Part shown: positions 54,604-63,587 of the stretch, in pieces
Numbering within the stretch: the first letter of the stretch is position 1
How the letters are laid out: each line of letters starts with the position of its first letter
Assembly: GCF_014648995.1 (NCBI RefSeq)
Contig: NZ_BMSE01000007.1
Location: 248,001-312,000 of the forward strand
Length of the DNA stretch: 64,000 nucleotides
DNA from: Streptomyces massasporeus
GTDB taxonomy: Bacteria; Actinomycetota; Actinomycetes; Streptomycetales; Streptomycetaceae
Reading direction: 5' to 3'
Notes under the pieces: model-generated
What the model was told of the DNA's origin: nothing
The model's database searches: none
What the model saw: only the letters and a program-made list of their open reading frames with translations
Program-made: the position numbers and the translations under genes

Positions 54604-57600
54604 TGCCCGTCACCGCCACCCGCACCGCCCTGGCCTTCACCGCCGTCACCACGGTCGGCGGGCTGCTCCCCGCCGACATGCTGCTGCGCATCGCCGAGGC
54701 GCGGAACCTGCCGGGCACCAAGTCCGCCGACTACGGCCTGCCCGCGTCCGTGCCGGTGCGCGACGAGGCCGAACGCGCCTGGGAGTACCTCAAGCCGCTC
54801 TGGCGCGATCTGCGCAAGGCCCTGCCCTCGGACCCGAACACCGGGGCCCCTGCCGCCGACCCGACGGGCCGCGCCGGTACCGACTGGCTCGCCCAGCTCT
54901 TCCGGAAGCTGGACTTCGGTGCGCTGACGGAGGTCGGGGAGGGGGGTATCCCGGCCGACTCGGATGCGGAGAAGCGGTTCCCGGTGTCGCACCGGCACGG
55001 TCCGGCGCTCGTCCACCTGATCCCCTGGAACGAGGAGTTGGACAAGCGCCCGGCGGCGGGTCAGGTCCCTGCGCAGTCCATGCTTCAGGACTGCCTGAAC
55101 CGTACGGAGGCCCACCTGTGGGCGGTCCTCACCAATGGCCGGCGTCTGCGTCTGCTGCGCGACTCGTCGTCTTTCTCTACGGCTGCCTACGTCGAGTTCG
55201 ACTTGGAGGCACTGTTCGACGGTGAGCTGTTCAGCGAGTTCGTGCTGCTGTACAGCCTGCTGCACGCGTCCCGGTTCGCGGTGCCGGAAGGGGCGGCGCC
55301 TTCGGGGTGCTGGCTGGAGAAGTGGCGCACGGAGGCGGTCACTTCGGGGGCGCGGGCCCTGGATCAGCTGCGGCTGGGGGTGCAGAACGCGCTGACGGTG
55401 CTCGGGACCGGGTTCCTTCGGCACCCGGAGAATGTCCGGCTGCGGGAGGACGTCGATCCGAAGGCGCTTCGGGATGCGTTGCTGCGGCTGGTCTATCGGC
55501 TGCTGTTCGTGTTCGTCGCGGAGGACCGTGGGGCCCTGCTCGACCCGGCCGCCGGCGAGCGGCAGCGGGAGGCGTACGAGCGGTACTTCTCGTCGGCGCG
55601 GTTGCGGGAGCGGGCGCGGCGGCGTCAGGGGACGGCTCATGGTGATCAGTACGAGGCGCTGCGGATCGTTCTTGACGCGCTGGGGACGGAGGGGGGCCGG
55701 CCGGAGCTGGGGCTGCCTGGGCTTGGCGGGCTGTTCTCCCCCAAGGAGGCCGATGCGCCGCTCGACGGACTGAAGTTGTCCAACGAGTCGCTGCTCGCGG
55801 CGGTTCGGCACCTGGCGCAGGTGCGCGATGTGGGGGCGCGGCGGTGGCGGGCCGTTGACTATCGGCATCTGGATGCCGAGGAGTTGGGCTCGGTGTACGA
55901 GTCCCTGCTGGAGCTGGAGCCGAAGCACTCGGCCACGGATCGGTCGTTCGAGTTGATCGAGGTGGCGGGGAACAGCCGTAAGACCACGGGGAGTTACTAC
56001 ACGCCCTCGTCGCTGATCGAGTGCTTGCTGGATACGACGCTGGACCCGGTGATAGACGATGCGGTCAAGCGGGGCGAGGAGCGGGCCGCTGAGGCTGGGC
56101 GTCCCGATCCGGCGGATGACATCGTGGCCGAGCTGCTTTCACTGACGGTGTGTGACCCTGCTTGTGGGTCGGGGCACTTCCTTGTCGCATCGGCTCGGCG
56201 TATTGCCAAGCGGGTGGCGTCGGTGCGGGAGCGGAACCCTGAGCCGACGGTCGATGCGATGCGGCATGCGTTGCATGAGGTCGTGGCGCGGTGCATCTAC
56301 GGTGTCGACCTCAACCCCATGGCCGTGGAGCTGGCCAAGGTGTCCCTGTGGATCGAGGCGATGGAGCCGGGCAAGCCGCTCGGGTTCCTGGACGCCCATG
56401 TGAAGCAGGGGAACGGCTTGATCGGCGCGACGCCGAAGTTGTTGGCGGACGGGGTTCCGGATGAGGCGTTCAAACCGATCGAGGGGGACGATCGGAAGTA
56501 CGCGGCGGGGCTCGTCAAGCGGAACAAGGCTCAGCGAGGCGGGCAGGACGAGCTGCTGTTCGATACGGATGCGTTGCCGGGCAACGAGCGATACGCCGCC
56601 GAGCTCGCGCGTATTGTTGCGGCGCCCGCAGATCTTCTGGAGCAGGTTCGGGCGCAGGAGTCCGCTTATCAGGCTTACACCGAGTCGGCCGCGTATGTGC
56701 AGGACTTGCATGCTGCCGACGCGTGGTGCGCCGCGTTTGTGTGGCCCAAGCAGGAGGGTGCGCCGGAGGCGCCTACCGATCAGGTGTTTCGGGCGTTGCG
56801 GGGGCGGGATCAGTCTGCGGTTCCGGATGACACGCACGAGTGCATTCTGCGGCTGCGGGATCAGTACAGCTTCTTTCACTGGCACTTGGAGTTTCCGGAG
56901 GTCTTTTCCGTTCCGGAGTCGGGGGTTGGGGTTCAGCGGGGGACAGGGTGGGCCGGGGGGTTCGACGCGGTGGTGGGGAATCCGCCATGGGACAGCGTGA
57001 ACTTGCCCGAGACCGAGTTCTTCGCAGTACGAGCGCCGAATATCGCGGCCACCAGCAACACCGCTGCCCGCCAGAAGAAAATTGAGGCACTTAAGAACGA
57101 CCCCGACACCGTCGACCTTTATAACGAACACGAGGCCGCAAAACGCAAAGTACTCGGCGAAAGCCACTTCCTTCGCAATTCGGGCCGCTATCCCTTGACG
57201 GGCCAGGGTAACCTCAACCTCTACGCACTGTTCGCTGAGGCTGACCGCATCCTGACCGCCGATCGAGGCCGTACGGGCGTCGTCGTGCCAACCGGCATCG
57301 CGACGGATGCTCGTACACAGTACTTCTTCAAGGACCTTGTATCAGCAGGGTCTCTAACTGCACTGTTCGACTTTGAGAACCGTAGCGGGCTGTTCCCCGC
57401 AGTTGACTCTCGTATTAAGTTCTGCGTGCTGTCCCTCACCGGCAACGCGCTGCGGGAACCATCCGCACACTTCTCCTTCTTCATCCACGACCCGGCCGAG
57501 CTCAAAGATCCAGACAAGGTTTTCACCCTCACCCCTGAGGAAATTTCTCTCCTCAACCCCAACACCGGAACCTGCCCGGTCTTTCGCTCCCGTCGCGACG

Positions 57601-58661
57601 CCGAGATCACACTTGCTATATATCGGCGAGTTCCAGTCCTCGTCAAAAAGTCCGACGAGCTGAACGGCAATCCATGGGGCGTGTCTTTCATGCAGGGCCT
57701 GTTCAACATGTCGCATGATTCCCATCTTTTCCGTCCCGATGCACGTAATGACGAAACCCTCGACGACCTCCTAAAAGACGGCTGGCACCTGGATGGCAAC
57801 TCCTTGGCCCGTGGCGAGGAGCGCCTCATCCCGCTATACGAGGGCCGAATGGGCCATCAGTTCACACACCGCTATGCAGACGCCACAGGAGAACGTGCAA
57901 TCACCGTCGGCGACCTCACCGATCCTCACTCACAGGTGCAGCCGCAGTATTGGGTGTCCCCTGAAGCAGTAAGGGATCGACTGGCACGCCGCACTTTTGC
58001 TTGCCAATCTGCGCTCCTCGGCCATCGCCGGGTGGCTCGGAGCACTGATGATCGGACAGCAATCTCTGCCCTCATCCCCTGGGGCGCAGCTTCTTACGGC
58101 TGGATTATCTCCGCAGGCCCTGAGGCACGCCGTCTATCCCTGCTTCTCACTGTCTACAATTCCTTCGTTTACGACTACACCCTTCGCAACGCACTAAGCC
58201 AACCCAGCATTCCGCAGGGCACATCTGAGCAAACTCCCGTACCAACTCCGAAACAGCTCGCGCCCCACGCCCCCTTCATCACTCGGCGGGCACTGGAACT
58301 CACCTACACCTCTCACGACATGGCTCCCTTCGCCCGCGACCTGAACGACACCGGCACTCCCTTCCGCTGGGACCCAGCCCGCCGAGCCGTCATCCGCGCC
58401 GAACTGGACGCTCTCTTCTTCCACCTCTACGGCATCACCCGTGACGACACGGCGTACATCCTGGACACCTTCAACGTCACCCGCGACAACGACATCAAGG
58501 CCCACGGCGAGTACCGCACCAAGAACCTGATCCTCGCCGAGTACGACCGCATGGCCGCCGCCGGCCTCACCCTGGAGAACCCCCTCACTGAGGGCGAGTC
58601 CGGCACCTACCGCTCCACCCTCACGCCGCCCCCCGGCCAGGGCCCCAGGCATCCCGCCTGA
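54603..58661 (+). CDS. Large N6-adenine DNA methyltransferase (DrmMI-like)
   Basis: 1352 residues. A ~450-residue N-terminal region precedes the methylase core: TGSYYTP (about 461), DPACGSGHFL SAM motif (about 518) and catalytic VVGNPPWD (about 792). The C-terminal ~500 residues should hold target recognition. It probably marks host DNA at adenine and cooperates with the SNF2 helicase. Composition changes inside the gene: from about 57,000 to 58,330 the DNA is clearly less GC-rich, then returns to normal, which suggests a swapped specificity region. It is not PglX-like in context, since no PglZ or PglY is present. Confidence 0.85.
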   Translation: MPVTATRTALAFTAVTTVGGLLPADMLLRIAEARNLPGTKSADYGLPASVPVRDEAERAWEYLKPLWRDLRKALPSDPNTGAPAADPTGRAGTDWLAQLFRKLDFGALTEVGEGGIPADSDAEKRFPVSHRHGPALVHLIPWNEELDKRPAAGQVPAQSMLQDCLNRTEAHLWAVLTNGRRLRLLRDSSSFSTAAYVEFDLEALFDGELFSEFVLLYSLLHASRFAVPEGAAPSGCWLEKWRTEAVTSGARALDQLRLGVQNALTVLGTGFLRHPENVRLREDVDPKALRDALLRLVYRLLFVFVAEDRGALLDPAAGERQREAYERYFSSARLRERARRRQGTAHGDQYEALRIVLDALGTEGGRPELGLPGLGGLFSPKEADAPLDGLKLSNESLLAAVRHLAQVRDVGARRWRAVDYRHLDAEELGSVYESLLELEPKHSATDRSFELIEVAGNSRKTTGSYYTPSSLIECLLDTTLDPVIDDAVKRGEERAAEAGRPDPADDIVAELLSLTVCDPACGSGHFLVASARRIAKRVASVRERNPEPTVDAMRHALHEVVARCIYGVDLNPMAVELAKVSLWIEAMEPGKPLGFLDAHVKQGNGLIGATPKLLADGVPDEAFKPIEGDDRKYAAGLVKRNKAQRGGQDELLFDTDALPGNERYAAELARIVAAPADLLEQVRAQESAYQAYTESAAYVQDLHAADAWCAAFVWPKQEGAPEAPTDQVFRALRGRDQSAVPDDTHECILRLRDQYSFFHWHLEFPEVFSVPESGVGVQRGTGWAGGFDAVVGNPPWDSVNLPETEFFAVRAPNIAATSNTAARQKKIEALKNDPDTVDLYNEHEAAKRKVLGESHFLRNSGRYPLTGQGNLNLYALFAEADRILTADRGRTGVVVPTGIATDARTQYFFKDLVSAGSLTALFDFENRSGLFPAVDSRIKFCVLSLTGNALREPSAHFSFFIHDPAELKDPDKVFTLTPEEISLLNPNTGTCPVFRSRRDAEITLAIYRRVPVLVKKSDELNGNPWGVSFMQGLFNMSHDSHLFRPDARNDETLDDLLKDGWHLDGNSLARGEERLIPLYEGRMGHQFTHRYADATGERAITVGDLTDPHSQVQPQYWVSPEAVRDRLARRTFACQSALLGHRRVARSTDDRTAISALIPWGAASYGWIISAGPEARRLSLLLTVYNSFVYDYTLRNALSQPSIPQGTSEQTPVPTPKQLAPHAPFITRRALELTYTSHDMAPFARDLNDTGTPFRWDPARRAVIRAELDALFFHLYGITRDDTAYILDTFNVTRDNDIKAHGEYRTKNLILAEYDRMAAAGLTLENPLTEGESGTYRSTLTPPPGQGPRHPA

Positions 58662-58829
58662 CAGCACGTCACTCCATTGAGCAGATCAGCCTGGAGCGGG
58701 CCCACTCCAGGAGCTAACCGCCACCTGAACCCGTACAGCACACCGCAGCCTCCACACTGCGGCTTGACCCACGCGCCGACGGCCAGCCCATCGTGGCCCC
58801 AGCCATCACAGTCGAACCGGAGAATCGCG

Positions 58830-59846
58830 ATGAACACGCACGCCGACCACCTCCTCGACGGCATACCCGCGATGAGCAAGTACGACGAGCAGGTATGGGC
58901 CACGCTCAACGACCACTGGCAGCGCCGCAACAACCGCCGCGGCCTGCCGACCTGGGCGAGCACAGCGCTGAGTCGCACCGGCGAGGCCGCCGGAAAGGCC
59001 ACCAGACGGGTCGCGGACGCCGTCCCGGACGCTGTCTCGGAGCCCATACGGCGCGCGGGCGACGCGGTCGCCGACAAGGCCCTGCGACCGGCGCTCGCGG
59101 GCGCTGCGGCGTTGCTTGACCTCGTCAACGAGTCGGCCAGGGAGCTCAACGACCCGAATAACGTCGTGAAGCTCGCCCGCAAACAGGGTCTCGAACTCGA
59201 AAGCTTCACCGAACTACGGAAGCAGGAACTCAAGTTCTGCGACCGGCTGCTGACCCGCAACACCCTCAAGTGGCGCACCGCAGGGGCCTTCGAAGGCGGC
59301 GCCATGGGCGTGCTGGCGTTGGTACCCGTCGCCGGTATCCCCGCCGCGATGACGGCGGACATCCTCGTCGTCCAGGTACTGAGCACGTCGATCGCCTCGC
59401 GGATCGCGTACTCCTACGGCTACGACGCCAAGGACCCCGACGAGCAGCTCTTCATCCAGCGCCTGGTACGCCGGTCCTTCATGGCCCAGGCGGCCAAGGC
59501 CGAGCCCTTGCGCGACACAGCACGGGCAGCGCACGCCCTCAAGGGACGCGTCAACTGGTCGCAGAAACTCCGCCAGGACCATCGCCTCGTGGCCGCCCTG
59601 GAGAAGCTGATGCAGCAGCTCGGCCCGGCCGGCTCCAGGGTGCCGGTACAGAACGTCGCCAAGGTCGTGCCGTTCGTGGGGATTCTCGTCGGTGCGGGCA
59701 TGAATGCCGCGATCCTCGGCAGGGTGGCCGCCGACGCCCAGCGGTACTGCCAGACCCGCTTCCTGTGCGAGAAGTACGGCCTGCCGCTACCGGCCGCGCT
59801 GGCGACCGACGACGAGGACGACGACACCCAGGCCGACGCCCCGTAA
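58830..59846 (+). CDS. EcsC-family protein
   Basis: 338 residues. An N-terminal helical part is followed by the EcsC pattern: a Gly/Ala-rich hydrophobic stretch (GGAMGVLALVPVAGIPAAM), the segment RIAYSYGYDAKDPDEQLF, and a second hydrophobic stretch (VVPFVGILVGAGMNAAILGRVA) before RFLCEKYGL. These suggest membrane association. EcsC function is not firmly known. The ATG at 58830 has GGAG 7 bases upstream. It lies 168 bases after the methyltransferase, same strand, and ends at a strong terminator, so it may be part of the defence transcript or have its own promoter. Confidence 0.75.
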   Translation: MNTHADHLLDGIPAMSKYDEQVWATLNDHWQRRNNRRGLPTWASTALSRTGEAAGKATRRVADAVPDAVSEPIRRAGDAVADKALRPALAGAAALLDLVNESARELNDPNNVVKLARKQGLELESFTELRKQELKFCDRLLTRNTLKWRTAGAFEGGAMGVLALVPVAGIPAAMTADILVVQVLSTSIASRIAYSYGYDAKDPDEQLFIQRLVRRSFMAQAAKAEPLRDTARAAHALKGRVNWSQKLRQDHRLVAALEKLMQQLGPAGSRVPVQNVAKVVPFVGILVGAGMNAAILGRVAADAQRYCQTRFLCEKYGLPLPAALATDDEDDDTQADAP

Positions 59847-59853
59847 GTGCTGC

Positions 59854-59878
59854 GGTGGCGCCTGATCAAAGCGCCACC
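59854..59878. terminator. Bidirectional terminator after the EcsC gene
   Basis: GGTGGCGC/GCGCCACC, 8-bp perfect arms with a 9-base loop, between the convergent EcsC and DUF397 genes. Confidence 0.75.
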
Positions 59879-59897
59879 AGGGCGTGCACCACTCCGC

Positions 59898-60089
59898 TCA
59901 GGCGTGGTCCACGAACCGTACGAACGACCGCCAGCCCTCACGGCCAACCGCAAAGGGCCGGCGGCTCACGTCCTTGGAGTCCCGTACGTAGACGGCCTGC
60001 TCGGCGAGAGCGATCTCCACGCAACTGTCGCCCTCGCTGCCGCTGTAGCTGGACTTGAACCAGGCGAGTTCCGTCGTACCGCTGCTCAT
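59898..60089 (-). CDS. DUF397 protein (WhiJ-associated small protein)
   Basis: 63-residue protein with the DUF397 signature: WFKSSYSGSEGDSCVEIA, then VYVRDSKD and WRSFVRFV. In Streptomyces such proteins pair with XRE-DUF5753 regulators and are thought to antagonise or modulate them. The ATG at 60089 overlaps the regulator stop (ATGA) and has GAGGAG close upstream. Confidence 0.9.
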   Translation of the reverse strand: MSSGTTELAWFKSSYSGSEGDSCVEIALAEQAVYVRDSKDVSRRPFAVGREGWRSFVRFVDHA

Positions 60090-60976
60090 AGCTCTCCTCG
60101 CAGTCGCTCCAGCAGGCCCCGCGATTCCGTCGGGTTCAGGGCCTGCGAGCGCAGTGTTTCATAGCGCTGGCAGAGCACACTCACCTCTTTCGAGTCGGAG
60201 ATGAGCCGCCCGTTCTTCTGCCCCTCCGAGTAGCCGAGCCGCCGCCCCTCCGGAGTCTCCAGAACCTGCACGGGCCCATCCAGACACGCGTGCAACCCTG
60301 CATCCAGCGGCACCACTTGCAGTGTCACATTGCGCGGAGCGCTCCGCTCCAGCACATGGTCGAACAGCTCACGCATCGCCCCCGCGTCCCCGAACCGCCG
60401 CCGGAAGACATGCTCCTCGACAATGAAGCTGAACGGCACGGTCGGCCGTTCCCGCATCATCTCCTGTCGCCCCATCCGCGCAGCCAGCTGCTCCTCCAGC
60501 TGCCCATCCGTCCGCAGCGGAATCGTCCCCTCAAACACTGCCCGCGCATACGCCTCCGACTGCAACAACCCCGGCACCAGCCGACACTCATACGTACACA
60601 GACTCACCGCCTCCCGCTCCAGCCGAGCCCACCGCCGGAACCACGCCGCCAGCCCCACCTCCCCCCGGCTCAAATGACGCGCAGCCCTCCGCAACGCACC
60701 CGTGTTGCCGGTCGCCCCCTCCGCCCGTTCCACGAACCCCTCGTCCGGCATCCGACGCCCCAACTCCACCGATTCCACGGTGTGTTTGGAGTACTGGACG
60801 ATCGCAGCAAGCTCTTCCCGGCTCAGCCCCGCATGTTCCCGCAACGCCTGGACGACCGCCCCGAACGTACGCAGACTGTCGGACGGATGAGGTTCCCGCT
60901 CCCACTCCCCCGCCGGACTCGTCCGGGCGGCCCCAACCCCCACAGCCGCCACCGCATCCGCCTCGACGATGTCCAT
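60086..60976 (-). CDS. XRE-family regulator with DUF5753 domain (WhiJ-like)
   Basis: 296 residues. The HTH spans about 35-90 (LREHAGLSREELAAIVQYSKHTVESVE). The C-terminal DUF5753 domain shows VPGLLQSEAYARA and GRQEMMRERP. WhiJ-like regulators act in development and secondary metabolism and are held in check by DUF397 partners. It is divergent from an HATPase gene, the usual trio. It lies beside the defence cluster but no direct link is visible. Confidence 0.9.
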   Translation of the reverse strand: MDIVEADAVAAVGVGAARTSPAGEWEREPHPSDSLRTFGAVVQALREHAGLSREELAAIVQYSKHTVESVELGRRMPDEGFVERAEGATGNTGALRRAARHLSRGEVGLAAWFRRWARLEREAVSLCTYECRLVPGLLQSEAYARAVFEGTIPLRTDGQLEEQLAARMGRQEMMRERPTVPFSFIVEEHVFRRRFGDAGAMRELFDHVLERSAPRNVTLQVVPLDAGLHACLDGPVQVLETPEGRRLGYSEGQKNGRLISDSKEVSVLCQRYETLRSQALNPTESRGLLERLRGEL

Positions 60977-61133
60977 CCGCCGCCCCTCTCTCCAGCCCCA
61001 CGGGCCCGCACACGATCACCACTCAGCGTGACGTCAGAAGAGACGTACTGTCCACCCTGCGTGCCCGTACGCTGACTCCGCGTACGGGGCGCCAGGCTCG
61101 CAACAGCCCCCACACTCCCGCCACGCTGGCTCC

Positions 61134-61583
61134 ATGAACCAACCACCGCCCCAACTCGCCACGCCCTCGCTCACCTTCACGCAGCTTCTCTCGTCGACCC
61201 CGCGCGGCGCGCGCCTCGCCCGGCTGCTCGGTGTGAGCCAACTGCGGTCCTGGGACGCCCCGCCGGACCTCACGGAGCGTGCCGAGATCGTCGTCGCGGA
61301 GCTCGCCGCGAACGCCGTACTCCACGGGCGCCTGCCGGGTCGTAGCTTCCGGCTGACCCTCGTGTTCGACGCCCCGGCCGGCCGCCTCCGCATCGACGTC
61401 ACCGATGCACGCGGCGACAGAGGCCCGCAGCCCCGTCCCGCGACCGCCGCCGCTTCCGACACGGCACTCCACACCAACGGACGCGGCCTCGCCCTCGTAG
61501 CCGCGATCGTCGACCACTGGGACTGCGTCCCCTACCCACCCAGTGGCAAGACCGTGCGGGCCGAACTGAGCTGTCCAGCCTGA
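61134..61583 (+). CDS. RsbW-like ATP-binding (HATPase) regulatory protein
   Basis: 149-residue single-domain GHKL ATPase. ATP-binding features are VAELAANAVLHG and TNGRGLALVAAI. Such proteins in Streptomyces are anti-sigma kinase-like and commonly divergent from XRE-DUF5753/DUF397 pairs. The ATG at 61134 has no strong ribosome site. Confidence 0.88.
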   Translation: MNQPPPQLATPSLTFTQLLSSTPRGARLARLLGVSQLRSWDAPPDLTERAEIVVAELAANAVLHGRLPGRSFRLTLVFDAPAGRLRIDVTDARGDRGPQPRPATAAASDTALHTNGRGLALVAAIVDHWDCVPYPPSGKTVRAELSCPA

Positions 61584-61748
61584 GGGCGCCCGCACAGCCA
61601 CTCAAGGGCGAGTACGTCGGCCGGTGAGCCGTCACACCCGAGGCCACACTGCGAAGCCGCACCAAATCGGCCGAGTCGCCCGGATCGCCCGTCCACCGGC
61701 TTTCGCGATCCTCCGACTCGCCATCCGCACGCCTCGTATGCTCCCCTC

Positions 61749-62033
61749 ATGATCAAGCTGATGTACCGAGGCGGGGCGGCCAACCTGCAACTCCTGGCGG
61801 AAGAGATCCGGGAATCCCCAGAACTGAGCCGGCATTGCACGGTCGAAGTCACACACCGAGAGACACAGAGCAGTTCACTGCATCACGGACAGTGGGCGGA
61901 AATCGCCATCTCTGTAGCGGCAGGAGTTGCCACCAACGGCCTGTACGACGCGATCCGAGCTCTCATTGACCGAGCCCGTGACCGCGGCTCCGTGGAATCC
62001 GTCGAGCCAATCGAAAACGAAAATGGCGAGTAG
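61749..62033 (+). CDS. Small hypothetical protein, possibly effector-associated (EACC1-like)
   Basis: 94 residues. Basic N-terminus MIKLMYRGGAANLQ, then a hydrophobic/Gly-containing stretch (EIAISVAAGVATNGLYDAIRALI) and an acidic tail. The pattern is reminiscent of EACC1 effector-associated proteins of actinobacterial conflict systems, but the match is weak. A TATGCT sits 6 bases before the ATG, so the mRNA may be leaderless. The next gene begins 24 bases after the stop, so the two are likely one operon. Confidence 0.5.
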   Translation: MIKLMYRGGAANLQLLAEEIRESPELSRHCTVEVTHRETQSSSLHHGQWAEIAISVAAGVATNGLYDAIRALIDRARDRGSVESVEPIENENGE

Positions 62034-62057
62034 CTGAAGCATAGAACAGGATTCCCG

Positions 62058-63521
62058 ATGAACTCTCCGACCCTGCATAGTGCGACCGGCGCTCAACTAA
62101 ATCTAAGAAGCCAGCTCCTATTCCACGAAAACATGCGCGACAATCCGAACGACCTAGTCACGTCACTCATGTCGTGGAACTTAGTCCATGCGCACGAGAC
62201 GAGCCACTGGGCCCGATTCCACGGATCCACCATTGGCGTGCTTCTCACGTTTCTCCGCGCTGCCCGAGACTCACTGGCCGACTATTCCATCCGCAACCTC
62301 GACGGTAACGACCGAGCCACTTTCGAGACGCGTCGCAACGACGGCATTCCCCTCTTCGCCTGGAACCAGAGAGCAAGCGCCTACTCACTCGGAAGCGAAA
62401 TAACCGACGACTGCCTCACATGGCTTTCCCTGCACCGTGCCTACTCGATCCTCCTGGGCTTCGAGCCTCTCAACTGGTCGAAAATAGACCGGGAAGCAAT
62501 GCAAGACTCACTGACCTTGGCTTTGCACACGACCTGGAGCCAATGGGCAGGACGAGGAATGTTGTCCATGGGGAGTGAAGACTACGCACACGTGCACAGT
62601 TTCGAACCCCTCCTTGGAGGCGACGAGCCGATCACTACACGGCTCCTCTTTGAGTGCGCAGGCCTATTGGACGAGGGGTATCTCTTCCGTGGTCCTTATC
62701 CGAAGATCATGGATCGAGGACTACAGAGAATGTGGGAAATCAACCGGAGAGGAGAATACGGGGCACCTTACCGCCTCGCAGAAGCCATGGCCGGCCGAAG
62801 TCTCTCTCATTCTGAAGTACTGACCCTCATCGACTTCGCCTTGAACCCACCATTGCCTGGCCTGCACAACGGCGTGCGCACCATTGACTGGCGCGAGCTC
62901 TACCCACCATACCGATTCCTCTTCGCCGCGGCAGAAATGGCAGAGGGGCACAACTACAAGCATTCGGAGGCAGTCAGCACACGGCCCACGATCGGCCACG
63001 TCAGCGACTTCTTCAGCACGGTCACTCGAGAGACCGATGTCCGCATGGGGTCGATCGATTGCCAACTGACCGAGGACTCGGACCTGCGTGACATCGCGGA
63101 CCCTAAACGCTCCCTTGCGCGAAGGATGATGGGTATCCCACTTCTCTCAGCCGACCGACTTCACAGAGAGCGACACGCGGATATCAGATCAATATCTCAC
63201 TTCGGCTCCTTGTTGATCGACATTGACGGATATCGCCTGCTGGACCCAGAAGCTCCTGACTACCCATGGTGGTTCTTCCCGCCGCTGAAAGTAATCAACG
63301 ATGGAGTATACGGATGGCCCGCCAAGCACCTTACTCTCGACGAAGCCACTGACCTGTTCATCGGCTGTGCCATCTCATCGGCATACGACGACGTCGTGCA
63401 TGGGGTCGGCCCTCTTGGCCGCGATCACCTACCAGCGGCCCCATTCCGCGAGCCAGATGAAACCGCAGCACTGAACGACATGGCCCGATATCACCTGGGA
63501 GTGAATATCGGATGGACGTAA
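62058..63521 (+). CDS. Hypothetical protein with HEXXH motif
   Basis: 487 residues, not recognised. Residues 46-50 read HETSH in the context LVHAHETSHWARFHG, a zincin-type metal-binding motif, so a metallopeptidase-like activity is possible; no third ligand could be assigned. There is no signal peptide. GC is much lower than the genome norm and rare codons are common, so this looks recently acquired. The ATG at 62058 follows AGGA by 6 bases. It probably pairs with the 94-residue protein, perhaps a defence module. Confidence 0.6.
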   Translation: MNSPTLHSATGAQLNLRSQLLFHENMRDNPNDLVTSLMSWNLVHAHETSHWARFHGSTIGVLLTFLRAARDSLADYSIRNLDGNDRATFETRRNDGIPLFAWNQRASAYSLGSEITDDCLTWLSLHRAYSILLGFEPLNWSKIDREAMQDSLTLALHTTWSQWAGRGMLSMGSEDYAHVHSFEPLLGGDEPITTRLLFECAGLLDEGYLFRGPYPKIMDRGLQRMWEINRRGEYGAPYRLAEAMAGRSLSHSEVLTLIDFALNPPLPGLHNGVRTIDWRELYPPYRFLFAAAEMAEGHNYKHSEAVSTRPTIGHVSDFFSTVTRETDVRMGSIDCQLTEDSDLRDIADPKRSLARRMMGIPLLSADRLHRERHADIRSISHFGSLLIDIDGYRLLDPEAPDYPWWFFPPLKVINDGVYGWPAKHLTLDEATDLFIGCAISSAYDDVVHGVGPLGRDHLPAAPFREPDETAALNDMARYHLGVNIGWT

Positions 63522-63587
63522 AGCGAGACGATCTCCGTCGGGTATCCCTCAGAACGCTTCGCTGAGGCCGGGAAGGCGTCGCCACTG

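Noticed and set aside
45251..58661. Assignment to BREX/Pgl because of the kinase and methyltransferase
   Set aside because: No PglZ phosphatase, PglY ATPase or Lon-like gene is present, and the kinase is fused to a DUF1998 helicase rather than being a PglW.
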